A stretch of 64,000 bases of DNA from Arcobacter sp. F2176. GTDB taxonomy: Bacteria; Campylobacterota; Campylobacteria; Campylobacterales; Arcobacteraceae. Location: NCBI RefSeq assembly GCF_004116465.1, contig NZ_PDJV01000001.1, forward strand, positions 124,001-188,000, written 5' to 3'. Shown one piece after another: positions 8,976-18,374 of the stretch (positions are counted from its first letter, which is position 1; every line of letters begins with the position of its first letter). The translations under genes were made by a program, and so were the position numbers. Under the pieces are notes generated by a model. That model was not told where the DNA came from. It did not search any database and saw nothing but the letters and a program-made list of their open reading frames with translations.

Positions 8976-10190
8976 TTATTGAAAATCACAAAGAGGGTAG
9001 TTCTCAATAACAAAATCGATATCTTTGTCTCCTCTACCGCTTAAATTAACTAATATTGTTTCGTCTTTACTTAAACTTGGTGCTAATTTCATAGCATATG
9101 CAACTGCATGAGCAGATTCTAATGCTGGAATTATTCCCTCTAGTTGAGATAATTTATAGAAGGCATTTACAGCTTCTTTATCATCGCATAATCCAACTTT
9201 TGTTCTTCCGCTATCCATTAAAAATGCATGTTCTGGTCCAACAGATGGATAGTCTATTCCACTTCCTATAGAGTAAACTGGTGCTGGTTCCCCATTCTCA
9301 TCTTTTAACATAATAGAATTAAATCCATGCATAATTCCTTCACTTCCATATGTTAAACTAGCTGCATGTTCACCTAAATTTTCACCTCTACCTAAAGGTT
9401 CAACTCCATATAAATTAACACCTTCATCATCAATAAAACCTGAGAATATTCCCATAGCATTTGAACCACCACCAACACAGGCAATTACATAATTAGGAAG
9501 TTTATTCTCATGCCCCCAGAACTGTTCTCTAGCTTCAATTCCAATTATACTTTGAAAATCTCTAACCATCATAGGAAAAGGATGCGGACCTACAACTGAA
9601 CCAATGCAATAAATAGAGTTTTCTGTATCTGCTAAGTATGCCTCAAAAGCTGAATCGACTGCTTCTTTTAGAGTTTTTAAACCGTGACTTACTGGTACTA
9701 CTTTTGCACCCAGTATTTTCATTCTAAGTACATTTGGGTGCTCTTTTTTTATATCAACTTCACCCATATGAATCTCACACTCTAATCCAAAATATGCAGC
9801 TGCAGTTGCAAGTGCAACACCATGCTGTCCAGCTCCTGTTTCTGCTATAACTTTTTTCTTACCTAAATGCTTAGCTAATATTACTTCAGCCATACAGTGA
9901 TTTAGTTTATGGGCTCCCGTATGGTTTAAATCTTCTCTTTTTAAATATATCTTCGCACCACCACAAAATTGCGTTAAATTTTTGGCATATGAAATAGGAG
10001 TGGGTCTTCCTTGATAATGTCTTCTTACATATTTTAACTCATTTATAAATTCTTCTGAGTTTTTAATTTCATTATATGCTTTAGTAATTTCTTCAAATGG
10101 TTTTATTAGTTGTTCTGGAATATAAGAACCACCAAATCTACCGAAATACCCTTTTTTATCAGGATATGAACTTAAATATGAATCTTTCAT
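8976..10190 (-). CDS. trpB: Tryptophan synthase beta chain
   Basis: PLP enzyme that joins indole and serine to make tryptophan. The length of 404 residues and the motifs are those of Trp[13 protein letters not shown] with the PLP lysine at K95, [10 protein letters not shown] with the catalytic Glu at 117, [10 protein letters not shown] for the phosphate, and the C-terminal LSGRGDKD. After the PLP lysine it reads HKLNHCMAE where most TrpB1 proteins have HKINN, a mild divergence. No trpA is adjacent and trpD lies 26 kb away, so the trp genes are dispersed. It appears to be a single-gene unit with its own -10 box. Confidence 0.95.
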   Translation of the reverse strand: MKDSYLSSYPDKKGYFGRFGGSYIPEQLIKPFEEITKAYNEIKNSEEFINELKYVRRHYQGRPTPISYAKNLTQFCGGAKIYLKREDLNHTGAHKLNHCMAEVILAKHLGKKKVIAETGAGQHGVALATAAAYFGLECEIHMGEVDIKKEHPNVLRMKILGAKVVPVSHGLKTLKEAVDSAFEAYLADTENSIYCIGSVVGPHPFPMMVRDFQSIIGIEAREQFWGHENKLPNYVIACVGGGSNAMGIFSGFIDDEGVNLYGVEPLGRGENLGEHAASLTYGSEGIMHGFNSIMLKDENGEPAPVYSIGSGIDYPSVGPEHAFLMDSGRTKVGLCDDKEAVNAFYKLSQLEGIIPALESAHAVAYAMKLAPSLSKDETILVNLSGRGDKDIDFVIENYPLCDFQ

Positions 10191-10220
10191 TTTTACCTCA
10201 TTTTTTTAATTACTATGCGT

Positions 10221-10226
10221 ATTATA
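10221..10226 (-). promoter_or_regulatory. -10 box of trpB
   Basis: TATAAT on the minus strand, 31 bases before the trpB ATG, in a 64-bp AT-rich gap. No good -35 is visible, as is usual for promoters of Campylobacterota. Confidence 0.5.
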
Positions 10227-10254
10227 AGGAAATAGGAGTTAAATAAAGATTATA

Positions 10255-12888
10255 TTATTTAAGTGGTAATTCAATAGTTACTTTAGTAAAAGTAGTCTTG
10301 TAGTTTTGGATGTCTATATTACCTTTTAAGTTTTGCGTTATGATTTTATGAGTCATATATAAGCCAAGACCTGTTCCTTGTGATTTATGTTTTGTAGTAA
10401 AGTATGGTTCAAAGACTTTATCTATAATTTTATTATCAATTCCTCCTGCATTATCTATTATTTCAATAATTGCATAATCAGTATTTTTAAGATAAGTATT
10501 AATTTCAATATTTTTATCTTCTATATTTTTTTCAACCAAAGCATCTTTTGCATTATTTAAGATATAAATTAAAGCTTGATTTAACTCATTCTCATTTGAA
10601 ATAATTGTTAATTTATTTGTTGAATTATTTGTTATCTTTATTCTATTTTCAAGAAAGCTATCATTTAAAATACTTAGAACTTGGTTTATGCATTTAGATA
10701 AATCAAATTCTTTAATAGTTTTTTCTCCATTTAAATAATTTTGAAAATCATTAATGATTTTAGATAAATATTGTGTCTTATCCTCTATCTCATCTATTGT
10801 TTTAAAAAATAATTCTTCATCTAATTGATTATACTCTTTTTGAATCTTTAACCCTGTAACTGCAGTAGAAATGAAACTAAGTGGTTGCCTCCATTGGTGG
10901 GCAATATTACTTAACATTTCACTTAAACTTGCAATTTTAGATTGTTGTAGTAAAAGTCTTTCTCTTTGTCTTATTTCTGTCATATCAATAGTTGATAATA
11001 TAATTGTATTATTGTTTTCAAAAAGTATATTTTTTGATTTAAGCATAATTGGGAAAGTAACATTTTTAGAATTTATGGCATTTAGTTCAATTGAATTTTC
11101 TCTTGAGTCCTTTATTATAAGATCTATATCTTTATCTAAAATAAAAAGTTTTTCTATAGGAAAATAAAATAATTCTTCTTTAGGATATTGAAACATTTTT
11201 ATAGCTTGATTATTTACAAAAATAATTTTTCTATCTTTTAAAATAAAAATTCCATCTACTGTAAAATCAAGTAAACTTTTAAAACTTTCTAATGAAAGTT
11301 CAAGTTCTGATTTAGCCAAATTTAACTCTTTTTGATATTTAGTTAATTGTCTATTTTTGTAAATAATTATAAAAAATATGATTATTATAGGAATTAAGAT
11401 TTTAAACATAAGTTCATAATCAAAAGGTTTAACAAATTTTAAGTCTAACCATTTATTATATATATTCTCTTTTTCTTCTAGTTTTTGACTATCTAATGCT
11501 TTATTTATAATATCTTTTAAAATTACATAATCATCTCTTATCATTACTTGTAAGTTATAGTCAATATTAGTGTTACCCGAAATTTTAAGATTGTGCAAAC
11601 TATTTTTTTTAATATTATAAGCAAGCACAGGCATACTATCTACTACTGCAAACACTTTATTAGATGAAACAAGTTCTAATCCTTGTGTTATATTATCAAC
11701 AAAGACAAAATTTAGATAAGGATAATTTTCGTGAAGTAATTTGTAAGCAGTATAATTTCTTCCAACTGCTATTTTTTTGTCTTTTAAAGATTCCACATTT
11801 GGTATATAATTTTGATCTTTGGTTGTAACAATTCCAATAGGAATTTTAAAATAAACTTTTGAGAAAATTGCATATTTTTCTCTATCTTTTGTTTTTGAAG
11901 TTGTAACAATAACATCTTGAGTTTTATTTTTAATCTCATTTAAAGATTTATAAAATTTATCTTCAGTTTTATATTCAACTTTTAAATTTGTTTTTTTTAC
12001 TATGTTATACCAAAAATCAAATCCTAGTCCATAAGCTTTTCCATTGTCAATAAAACTAATTGGTGCCCAATTGGTTGTAAAAGATACTCTTATTGTATGA
12101 TTTTTAATAAATTCTTTCTCTTTTTTAGTTAAATATATTGCATCTTTATTTGATTCCCATTTTTCATTAAGATATTCAATTTCATCAGGAGTAATACTTT
12201 TAATTGCCTTATTTAATGTCTCAACTAAATCTGGACGGTTTTTTCTTACACCTAAAAATATATTTTCATTAAAGTCTTTTATTTTAGGTATTAGTGAAAC
12301 TTTTAATGTATTTAAAAATGCATTATTAATATAGTGTTTTGCTGTAAGATTGTATTGAATTGTTCCATCAATTTTTTGATTTTTTATATCTGCAAATATA
12401 TCATCCAATGAGTTATAAAATCTAATTTTTATTTCCGGATAATTTTTTAAAATTAAATTTGTATTAGCCCAGCCTCTAATCATTCCAATAGTTTTATTAT
12501 TTAATGATTTTATGTCTTTTAGTTCTAATCTATTAATACTAGTAACTATGGCTAGTTTCTGTTTCAAAAACACATTTGTAAATAGTAAAAAGTCTTCTCT
12601 ACTTTTTTTATATAAAACGCCAGTTAATACATCTGCTTTTTGTGATTTTAATTTTTCTATATTATTAGACCATTCATCAGGTAAAAATATAGGTTTAAAA
12701 TTTCCTTTTTCGCCTAATAATTTAATATAATCGAGAATATAACCTTTGGCTACTTGGTTGTCATAAAAGCTGTAGGGAATCCAATTTAAATCAGAAGTAA
12801 AATATATATTTTCTTTTTTAATGTCTTTATTTATTGTATTTGCAAAAATATTAATTAAAAATAATAAAATAAATAATAAATATTTCAT
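10255..12888 (-). CDS. Sensor histidine kinase with two periplasmic solute-binding domains
   Basis: An 877-residue hybrid sensor. A signal peptide (residues 1-17) is followed by two tandem SBP_bac_3 modules (about 27-250 and 265-495), each with the amino-acid-binding-protein look (for example SDLNWIPYSFYDN and TTNWAPISFIDNG). A membrane helix follows near 505-525, then a PAS domain, an H-box with IAHQWRQPL, and a HATPase domain with NAGGID and GTGLGLYM. It should bind a small ligand in the periplasm and phosphorylate an unknown partner. It carries no receiver of its own and no response regulator is adjacent. Confidence 0.92.
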   Translation of the reverse strand: MKYLLFILLFLINIFANTINKDIKKENIYFTSDLNWIPYSFYDNQVAKGYILDYIKLLGEKGNFKPIFLPDEWSNNIEKLKSQKADVLTGVLYKKSREDFLLFTNVFLKQKLAIVTSINRLELKDIKSLNNKTIGMIRGWANTNLILKNYPEIKIRFYNSLDDIFADIKNQKIDGTIQYNLTAKHYINNAFLNTLKVSLIPKIKDFNENIFLGVRKNRPDLVETLNKAIKSITPDEIEYLNEKWESNKDAIYLTKKEKEFIKNHTIRVSFTTNWAPISFIDNGKAYGLGFDFWYNIVKKTNLKVEYKTEDKFYKSLNEIKNKTQDVIVTTSKTKDREKYAIFSKVYFKIPIGIVTTKDQNYIPNVESLKDKKIAVGRNYTAYKLLHENYPYLNFVFVDNITQGLELVSSNKVFAVVDSMPVLAYNIKKNSLHNLKISGNTNIDYNLQVMIRDDYVILKDIINKALDSQKLEEKENIYNKWLDLKFVKPFDYELMFKILIPIIIIFFIIIYKNRQLTKYQKELNLAKSELELSLESFKSLLDFTVDGIFILKDRKIIFVNNQAIKMFQYPKEELFYFPIEKLFILDKDIDLIIKDSRENSIELNAINSKNVTFPIMLKSKNILFENNNTIILSTIDMTEIRQRERLLLQQSKIASLSEMLSNIAHQWRQPLSFISTAVTGLKIQKEYNQLDEELFFKTIDEIEDKTQYLSKIINDFQNYLNGEKTIKEFDLSKCINQVLSILNDSFLENRIKITNNSTNKLTIISNENELNQALIYILNNAKDALVEKNIEDKNIEINTYLKNTDYAIIEIIDNAGGIDNKIIDKVFEPYFTTKHKSQGTGLGLYMTHKIITQNLKGNIDIQNYKTTFTKVTIELPLK

Positions 12889-12970
12889 AATAAATCTTTT
12901 TATTAAAATTTAATAATTGTAACATAAAATATAAAATATAACTGAATAATATTTATTTAATTGTAAATAT

Positions 12971-12996
12971 TAAAGTAAGGAGAGTTCCTTACTTTA
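12971..12996 (-). terminator. Hairpin terminator of dnaJ overlapping its stop codon
   Basis: A perfect 11-bp stem (12971-12981 with 12986-12996) and 4-nt loop. The distal arm contains the dnaJ stop codon at 12994-12996. The following transcript is AT-rich but has no long U tract. Confidence 0.7.
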
Positions 12997-14118
12997 CTTA
13001 AACCACTTTTTTACTTTATCGAACATACTTTCAAAATTTCTTTCATGTGGTTTACTCTCAATTCCAAAACTTTCTTGAAGTTTTTCTAATAACTCTTTTT
13101 GTTCTTCATTTATGCTTTTAGGATATTTAATTTTTACTTGAACAATTAAATCACCTTTACCATATCCTTGAACAGATTTGATACCTTCACCTTTGAACTT
13201 AAATTGTTCTTTATCTTTTGTTCCCATTGGAATATCAAGAGATAATTTTCCTCTTAACCCAGGAATAGTAATATTATCACCAAGAGCTACTTGTGTGAAG
13301 AATAATGGAACTTCAATATAAATATCATCATCATGTCTTATAAAATGAGGATCTTCTTTTACATTTATTTGTAAATATAAATCACCTCTTGTACCATCTG
13401 GGGCAATATTTCCTTTATTTGATACTCTAATTCTATTCCCATCATTTACACCTTCAGGAATATCAACATTAAACTTCTCTTCATGAGTTTCATATCCTGT
13501 TCCAGAACATTTTTTACATTTCTTAGCTATTGATTCTCCACTTCCGTTACAAGTAGGACATGTTTGTGCAAAGGTCATAAAACCTTGTCTTGTATGAACT
13601 TGTCCTTGACCTGCACAAGTTTTACAAGTAGATAATTTACCATCTTCTGCTCCAGTTCCTTTACAAGGTTTACATGCAGTTTTGTATTTATATACAACTT
13701 CTTTTTTAGCACCAAAAGCTGCTTCATTAAATTCAACTTTTAATTCAACCCCAATATCTAAATTATAACTATATGTTTTTCTTTGTTGTCTTCTTTGACC
13801 ACCGCCAAAACCTGATTGTCCAAACATCTCTTCAAAAATAGAACTTAAGTCGTCAAAACCACCACTAAAACCACCTCTACTTTGTCCTCGTCCTTCTAAT
13901 CCAGCTTTTCCATATCTATCATATAAAGCTTTTTTTTCTTCATCACTTAAAACTTGATAAGCTTCATTAATTGCTTTAAATTTTTCTTCAGCCTCTTTAT
14001 CATCTGGATTTTTATCAGGATGATATTTCATTGCCATTTGTCTATAAGCTTTTTTTATCGTACTTTTATCAGCGCTTTTTGTCACTTCTAATAATTCATA
14101 ATAATCTATGTCTAACAA
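12994..14118 (-). CDS. dnaJ: Chaperone DnaJ
   Basis: Hsp40 co-chaperone that stimulates DnaK ATPase and binds unfolded proteins in the cytoplasm. The J domain is at the N-terminus with the HPD triad (KYHPDKNP), followed by a Gly/Phe-rich region, four CxxCxGxG zinc repeats ([32 protein letters not shown]) and the C-terminal substrate-binding domains. I place the start at the TTG at 14118 (374 aa). AGGAG lies seven bases upstream of it. The TTG five codons earlier would place this ribosome binding site inside the gene. It is divergent from recR, with no dnaK or grpE next to it. Confidence 0.96.
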   Translation of the reverse strand: MLDIDYYELLEVTKSADKSTIKKAYRQMAMKYHPDKNPDDKEAEEKFKAINEAYQVLSDEEKKALYDRYGKAGLEGRGQSRGGFSGGFDDLSSIFEEMFGQSGFGGGQRRQQRKTYSYNLDIGVELKVEFNEAAFGAKKEVVYKYKTACKPCKGTGAEDGKLSTCKTCAGQGQVHTRQGFMTFAQTCPTCNGSGESIAKKCKKCSGTGYETHEEKFNVDIPEGVNDGNRIRVSNKGNIAPDGTRGDLYLQINVKEDPHFIRHDDDIYIEVPLFFTQVALGDNITIPGLRGKLSLDIPMGTKDKEQFKFKGEGIKSVQGYGKGDLIVQVKIKYPKSINEEQKELLEKLQESFGIESKPHERNFESMFDKVKKWFK

Positions 14119-14182
14119 AGTATTTCTCCTCAAATTATTTTAAAAACTGCGCGATTTTATCTAATTAATCATAAATCTTTGA

Positions 14183-14188
14183 TATAAT
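14183..14188 (+). promoter_or_regulatory. -10 box of recR, positioned for a leaderless transcript
   Basis: TATAAT ends six bases before the recR ATG at 14195, so a standard start site would fall on or next to the A of the start codon. No ribosome binding site lies between. Confidence 0.65.
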
Positions 14189-14194
14189 CGCCAA

Positions 14195-14767
14195 ATGAAA
14201 CTTGGATTAAATAAATTTTACGACTTAGTAGAAGCATTTGAAAACTTACCTACAATAGGTAAAAAATCAGCACAAAGACTAGCTTATCATATTATTATGA
14301 ATGATAATTATTGTGGGATTAAAATTGCACATAGCATAGAAAATGCATTAAAATCAATAAGAAAATGTTCAAAGTGTGGTTGCATGAGTGAACATGAAAT
14401 TTGCGAAATTTGTTTAGATGATGAGAGAGAGTCTAGTTTTATTTGTGTTGTTCAATCTGCAAAAGATATTTTTACAATTGAAGAATCAAAACAATTTAAT
14501 GGAAAATATTTTGTTATATCACATTTAGATGAAATAGTTCTTGACCAATTAATCTCATATGTAAAAACAAATAAAGTAAAAGATATTCTTTTTGCTATAT
14601 CTCCTTCATTATCCAATGATGCTTTTATTTTATTTATTGAAGATAAATTAAAAGAATTTAATATAAATTTTACAAAAATAGCGCAAGGTGTCCCAACAGG
14701 GGTTAGTTTAGAAAATGTTGATATCTTATCATTAGCAAAAGCAATACAAAGTAAAGTGTTAATTTAA
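14195..14767 (+). CDS. recR: Recombination mediator RecR
   Basis: RecR works with RecO (and RecF) to load RecA on gapped DNA. The protein is 190 residues, close to the usual 190-200. It has an N-terminal helix-hairpin-helix (FENLPTIGKKSAQRLAYHI), a four-cysteine zinc site (CSKCGCMSEHEICEIC) and a Toprim domain with ICVV and the end motif ARG/VPTG region (AQGVPTGVSLENVD). The mRNA looks leaderless. The next gene starts directly after the stop. Confidence 0.95.
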   Translation: MKLGLNKFYDLVEAFENLPTIGKKSAQRLAYHIIMNDNYCGIKIAHSIENALKSIRKCSKCGCMSEHEICEICLDDERESSFICVVQSAKDIFTIEESKQFNGKYFVISHLDEIVLDQLISYVKTNKVKDILFAISPSLSNDAFILFIEDKLKEFNINFTKIAQGVPTGVSLENVDILSLAKAIQSKVLI

Positions 14768-14768
14768 A

Positions 14769-14945
14769 ATGGAAGAACGAATTATTTGTCAAAAGTGTGT
14801 TTACTATTATGTTACTTGGCAGGGTGGTAGAGCACATGGATGTAAAGCATATGGCTTTAAATCACAAACACTGCCAAGCATAGTTGTAAAAAATTCTAGT
14901 AGATTAGACTGTAAGTTTTATCAAAAAAAACCAAATACTAAATAG
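14769..14945 (+). CDS. Small cysteine-rich protein (58 aa) behind recR
   Basis: A 58-codon gene beginning one base after the recR stop. It has a CQKC pair at residues 7-10 and further cysteines at 25 and 48, so a zinc-ribbon-like fold is plausible. Basic and aromatic residues (CVYYYVTWQGG, HGCKAYGFKS) suggest nucleic acid contact, which is inference. It ends ten bases before the next start. I believe similar small proteins occur in other bacteria, but I cannot name the family. Confidence 0.8.
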   Translation: MEERIICQKCVYYYVTWQGGRAHGCKAYGFKSQTLPSIVVKNSSRLDCKFYQKKPNTK

Positions 14946-14954
14946 GAAGTTTTA

Positions 14955-16388
14955 TTGTCATTTAAGGAGCATATATTATATTTAGAAATTAACAAAATCA
15001 AAATTTTTAGATACATACTTGCTAATGAAGAAATCCTAAATATTCTTGATAAATATGAAATTAGTATTGATGATTTTATAAAAAAACTTTTAAGTAAGAT
15101 TTTTGAGAATATAGTTTCATATTTAAATGAACAAACAAATGAATTATCTTTTTTATCTAAGATGAAATTTGATAAAAGTGAGTACTTTTATATTCTACGA
15201 AATCTAAAAAATTCTATACATTTGCATATGAAAAATAAGAAACTTGATGATTATCTTTTTAGAAAAACTACAGATGAAATCTTTGATTCTTTCTACTTAT
15301 ATTTACTAAATAAAAATGATGATAAAATAAAAGTAGAAGATAAAGAAAAAATAACTTATTTATTAACTCTTTTAGATGAGCATCTACCATTAGTTGATAT
15401 ATCACTTGATGGAAAAGTTATAGAATCAAGTAAAAGTTTTGATGAACTTTTTTTATACAAAGAAGAAAGCTCAAATCTTAATATTTTAGATTTAATTATT
15501 TATAAAAAAAATGCTATAAATTTTTTAAATAATATTTTAAAACATAACAACTTTGTTAGTGAAGTAGAAGTCCAAAAATGTGATAAAACAGTTTTTTGGG
15601 TAAATATAAGTTCTATTAGAAAAGAAGATACCCTCACACTAATTTTTAAAGATATAACTTATAAAAAAAACCTAGAAAAACATAAAAAAGCCTTTTTAGA
15701 ACAATCAAAAACGGCAGCTATGGGTGAATTGATATCAATGATAGCTCATCAATGGAGACAACCATTACAGACTGTTTCAATATTAGCACAAAAATTAATC
15801 ATAACTAAAACGACAGAAGGACATATTAATAATGAGATATTAGAAAAATCGGTTAAAGAAATAGATACTCAAGTAAACTATATGTCTAGAACAATTGATG
15901 ATTTTAGAAATTTTTTTAAACCAGAAAGTATTAGTGTTAACGCTAAACCTAGTACTATTATAGAAAAAGCTGTAAAATTTTTGCATTATGTATTAACTAT
16001 TAATAATATTGATTTTGAGTTAGATATAAAAAAAGATTATGAAATCAGTATAATTGAAAATAATTTAATTCAAGTCTTAATTAATATTATTAAAAATTCT
16101 ATTGATGTACTTTTAGAAAGAAATATCCAATCAAAGAAAATAATTATTAGATGTGATTTTAACGAAAATTATGTAATAATTGAAATCGAAGATAATGCAG
16201 GCGGAATACCTAAAGAAAATTTAAAAAAAGTTTTTGATTCATATTTTACAACTAAAAATGATGAAAAAGGTACCGGTCTTGGATTGTATATGAATAAAAT
16301 TATTATTGAAGACCATAGTTTAGGGAAACTAAGTGTAAAAAATGGTTCAGATGGTGCATTATTTAAAATTGAATTACCAAGGGAATAG
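14955..16388 (+). CDS. Cytoplasmic PAS sensor histidine kinase
   Basis: A 477-residue kinase without a membrane segment. Residues 1-130 are a mostly helical region that I do not recognise. A PAS-like domain follows (about 135-235), then an H-box with MIAHQWRQPLQTV near 265 and a HATPase domain with NAGGIPKENL and GTGLGLYM. The start is a TTG at 14955 with AGGAAG five bases upstream. Part of the recR-Cys-rich-kinase-dUTPase run. No receiver is adjacent, so the partner is unknown. Confidence 0.9.
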   Translation: MSFKEHILYLEINKIKIFRYILANEEILNILDKYEISIDDFIKKLLSKIFENIVSYLNEQTNELSFLSKMKFDKSEYFYILRNLKNSIHLHMKNKKLDDYLFRKTTDEIFDSFYLYLLNKNDDKIKVEDKEKITYLLTLLDEHLPLVDISLDGKVIESSKSFDELFLYKEESSNLNILDLIIYKKNAINFLNNILKHNNFVSEVEVQKCDKTVFWVNISSIRKEDTLTLIFKDITYKKNLEKHKKAFLEQSKTAAMGELISMIAHQWRQPLQTVSILAQKLIITKTTEGHINNEILEKSVKEIDTQVNYMSRTIDDFRNFFKPESISVNAKPSTIIEKAVKFLHYVLTINNIDFELDIKKDYEISIIENNLIQVLINIIKNSIDVLLERNIQSKKIIIRCDFNENYVIIEIEDNAGGIPKENLKKVFDSYFTTKNDEKGTGLGLYMNKIIIEDHSLGKLSVKNGSDGALFKIELPRE

Positions 16389-16397
16389 GAGTTAATA

Positions 16398-17318
16398 TTG
16401 TTATATGAGGATTTAAAAATTGCTACAAAATCTTTAGGATTTTATACTATTGAAGATTTTGCAAAATATATAGGTGTTACAACATCAGAAATTTTAAAAT
16501 GGGAAGAGAAAGATGAAATACCATATACTATCTCTTTTATTATTCATTTATTAAAAGGTGAAGAAAAATTACCAGAAAGTACTAGTTTAGATACTTTAGT
16601 AGAAGAGTGTTTGCCTCTTGCAACACTATTAGAAGAAGCATCTAGTTTTCCACATAAATTAGAAGAGATGTTTTTATTACAAAAAGAATTAAATGACTCA
16701 ACAAATGGTAAAAATTGGGAATTAGGAACTAATAAATATGGTAAAGAGATTAATTGGTTAAGATGTATTCACATGGAAGTTTCAGAACTAATTGAATCAA
16801 CTCCTTGGAAACACTGGAAAAATATCAATGCAGCACCTGATATGAATAATATTCATGTAGAGTTAGTCGATATTTGGCACTTTTTAATGTCTTATATTTT
16901 ACAAGAAACAAATATTCCAAAAGCCGTTTCATTGGTAAATACACATTGTATTTATGAAGCAAATAGTGAAGTAGATGTAAAACTTATGGTAAAAGAATCT
17001 GAAAAGCTTTCTTATATTTCACTAGCTATTCAAACTGGGAATATGCCATCTTTTTCAGGGATTGAGAGATTTATCGATCAATATTTTAGATGTTGTAAGA
17101 TTTCTGGATTATCATTTACTTGGTTGCAAAAACTTTATATTGGAAAAAACTGTTTAAATAAATTTAGACAAGACAATGGTTATAAAGAAGGAACATATAT
17201 CAAAGAATGGAATGGAAAAGAAGATAATGTAATTATGGTATCAATATTAGAAGAGTATGAAAATATTGATTTTAACCTTTTATATACAAAACTAACAGAA
17301 GCTTATTCAAAACTGTAA
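16398..17318 (+). CDS. dut: Dimeric dUTPase with an HTH-like N-terminal extension
   Basis: Hydrolyses dUTP to dUMP and PPi to keep uracil out of DNA. From about residue 75 on, it matches the all-alpha dimeric dUTPase family of Campylobacter: the metal-site pairs are E127/E130 in HMEVSELIES and E155/D158 in HVELVDIWHF. Campylobacter enzymes are about 230 residues, whereas this one has 306. The extra 60-70 N-terminal residues read FAKYIGVTTSEILKWEEKDEIP, like a repressor-type helix-turn-helix. The start is a TTG with AGGAG six bases upstream. It follows the kinase gene by 9 bp. Confidence 0.9.
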   Translation: MLYEDLKIATKSLGFYTIEDFAKYIGVTTSEILKWEEKDEIPYTISFIIHLLKGEEKLPESTSLDTLVEECLPLATLLEEASSFPHKLEEMFLLQKELNDSTNGKNWELGTNKYGKEINWLRCIHMEVSELIESTPWKHWKNINAAPDMNNIHVELVDIWHFLMSYILQETNIPKAVSLVNTHCIYEANSEVDVKLMVKESEKLSYISLAIQTGNMPSFSGIERFIDQYFRCCKISGLSFTWLQKLYIGKNCLNKFRQDNGYKEGTYIKEWNGKEDNVIMVSILEEYENIDFNLLYTKLTEAYSKL

Positions 17319-17335
17319 AGAGATTTTCTCTTTAC
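17315..17335 (+). terminator. Hairpin overlapping the dUTPase stop codon
   Basis: A perfect 9-bp stem (17315-17323 with 17327-17335) with a 3-nt loop. The stop codon of dut lies in the left arm. There is no U tract and azlC starts 14 bp later, so it may act as a partial terminator or protect an mRNA end. Confidence 0.5.
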
Positions 17336-17349
17336 TGTGAATCTACATA

Positions 17350-18039
17350 ATGATAAAATCAAAAGAATTTAAAACAGCCCTTAAAGTATCAATTCCCGTT
17401 ATGATGGGTTATTGTGTACTTGGTTTTGCTTTTGGTTTATTAATTACTAGTTTAGATTATCCTTGGTATTTGGCACTTTTGATGTCAATATTTATTTATG
17501 CAGGTGCCTTACAGTTTTTGGCTATTGGTTTTTTTAGTTCAAAACTTGGCTTGATTGATATTTTTATTACCTCTATTTTTGTAAATATAAGACAATCTTT
17601 TTATGGCTTATCAATGCTTAAAAAGTTTAAAAAATCTGGAAAGCTCAAACCCTATTTAATTTTTGGACTTACCGATGAAACTTACGCTTTACTTACTAGT
17701 ATAAAAGATGATGAGCAATTAAAGAAAAAATATTATTACTTATATTTATGCGGTCTTAATCAATTTTATTGGGTGATAGGGACACTTTTGGGAGCTGTTT
17801 TTGGAACAAATATATCTTTTGATACAAAAGGTTTAGATTTTTCCTTAACAGCACTATTTGTTATATTAGCTATCGAACAATATAAAACAAATAAAAATAT
17901 TACACCTTTTGTAATTGGAGCTGTTACTTCTATTTTGGCAATTATTCTTGTACCAATAAATAATATGCTTATATTTGCTATTGTTTGTTCTTTATTAGGA
18001 ATGTTTATTCTTAGAAAAAGGCTAAATAATGACAAATAA
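17350..18039 (+). CDS. azlC: Branched-chain amino acid exporter, large subunit AzlC
   Basis: A 229-residue inner-membrane protein with several hydrophobic helices and AzlC motifs: FGLLITSLDYPWYLALLMS, YAGALQFLAIG, NIRQSFYGLSML and GLTDETYALL. AzlC with AzlD exports branched-chain amino acids or analogues. It overlaps azlD by 11 bp, the usual arrangement for this two-gene exporter. Confidence 0.93.
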   Translation: MIKSKEFKTALKVSIPVMMGYCVLGFAFGLLITSLDYPWYLALLMSIFIYAGALQFLAIGFFSSKLGLIDIFITSIFVNIRQSFYGLSMLKKFKKSGKLKPYLIFGLTDETYALLTSIKDDEQLKKKYYYLYLCGLNQFYWVIGTLLGAVFGTNISFDTKGLDFSLTALFVILAIEQYKTNKNITPFVIGAVTSILAIILVPINNMLIFAIVCSLLGMFILRKRLNNDK

Positions 18040-18355
18040 TGAAATATATTTAGCAATAGCAGTAATGGCAATAGCAAACTATATTACAAGGGTATTCCCT
18101 TTTTTATTTTTTGTAAAGCATGAACCACCAGCTTGGGTTGTATTTATTGAGAAAAACTTTCCTCCAATAATTATGACTATTTTGATATTTTATACACTTA
18201 CAAGTGTAGATTTTAAATCAGCTCCCTATGGATTAAAAGAACTTTTAGCTATAGGATTTACAGTATTTTTACACCTAAAATTTAATAACTATTTAGTATC
18301 AATTATATTAGGAACTCTTTTTTATATGGGTCTTGTGCAGTTTCTTACCTTTTAA
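18029..18355 (+). CDS. azlD: Branched-chain amino acid exporter, small subunit AzlD
   Basis: A 108-residue protein with four hydrophobic segments. The ITRVFPFLFF near residue 19 and FIEKNFPPIIMTILIFY are typical of AzlD. It forms the exporter with AzlC and is translationally coupled to it. Its 3' end overlaps the end of the convergent DUF711 gene by 4 bp. Confidence 0.92.
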   Translation: MTNNEIYLAIAVMAIANYITRVFPFLFFVKHEPPAWVVFIEKNFPPIIMTILIFYTLTSVDFKSAPYGLKELLAIGFTVFLHLKFNNYLVSIILGTLFYMGLVQFLTF

Positions 18356-18374
18356 GGTACCAATAAAACTGCAC
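18335..18374. terminator. Bidirectional hairpin inside the overlapping 3' ends of azlD and the DUF711 gene
   Basis: A 9-bp outer stem (GTGCAGTTT with AAACTGCAC) encloses a second palindrome, TACCTTTTAAGGTA. Both stop codons lie inside the structure, so it can end transcription from either side. Confidence 0.6.
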
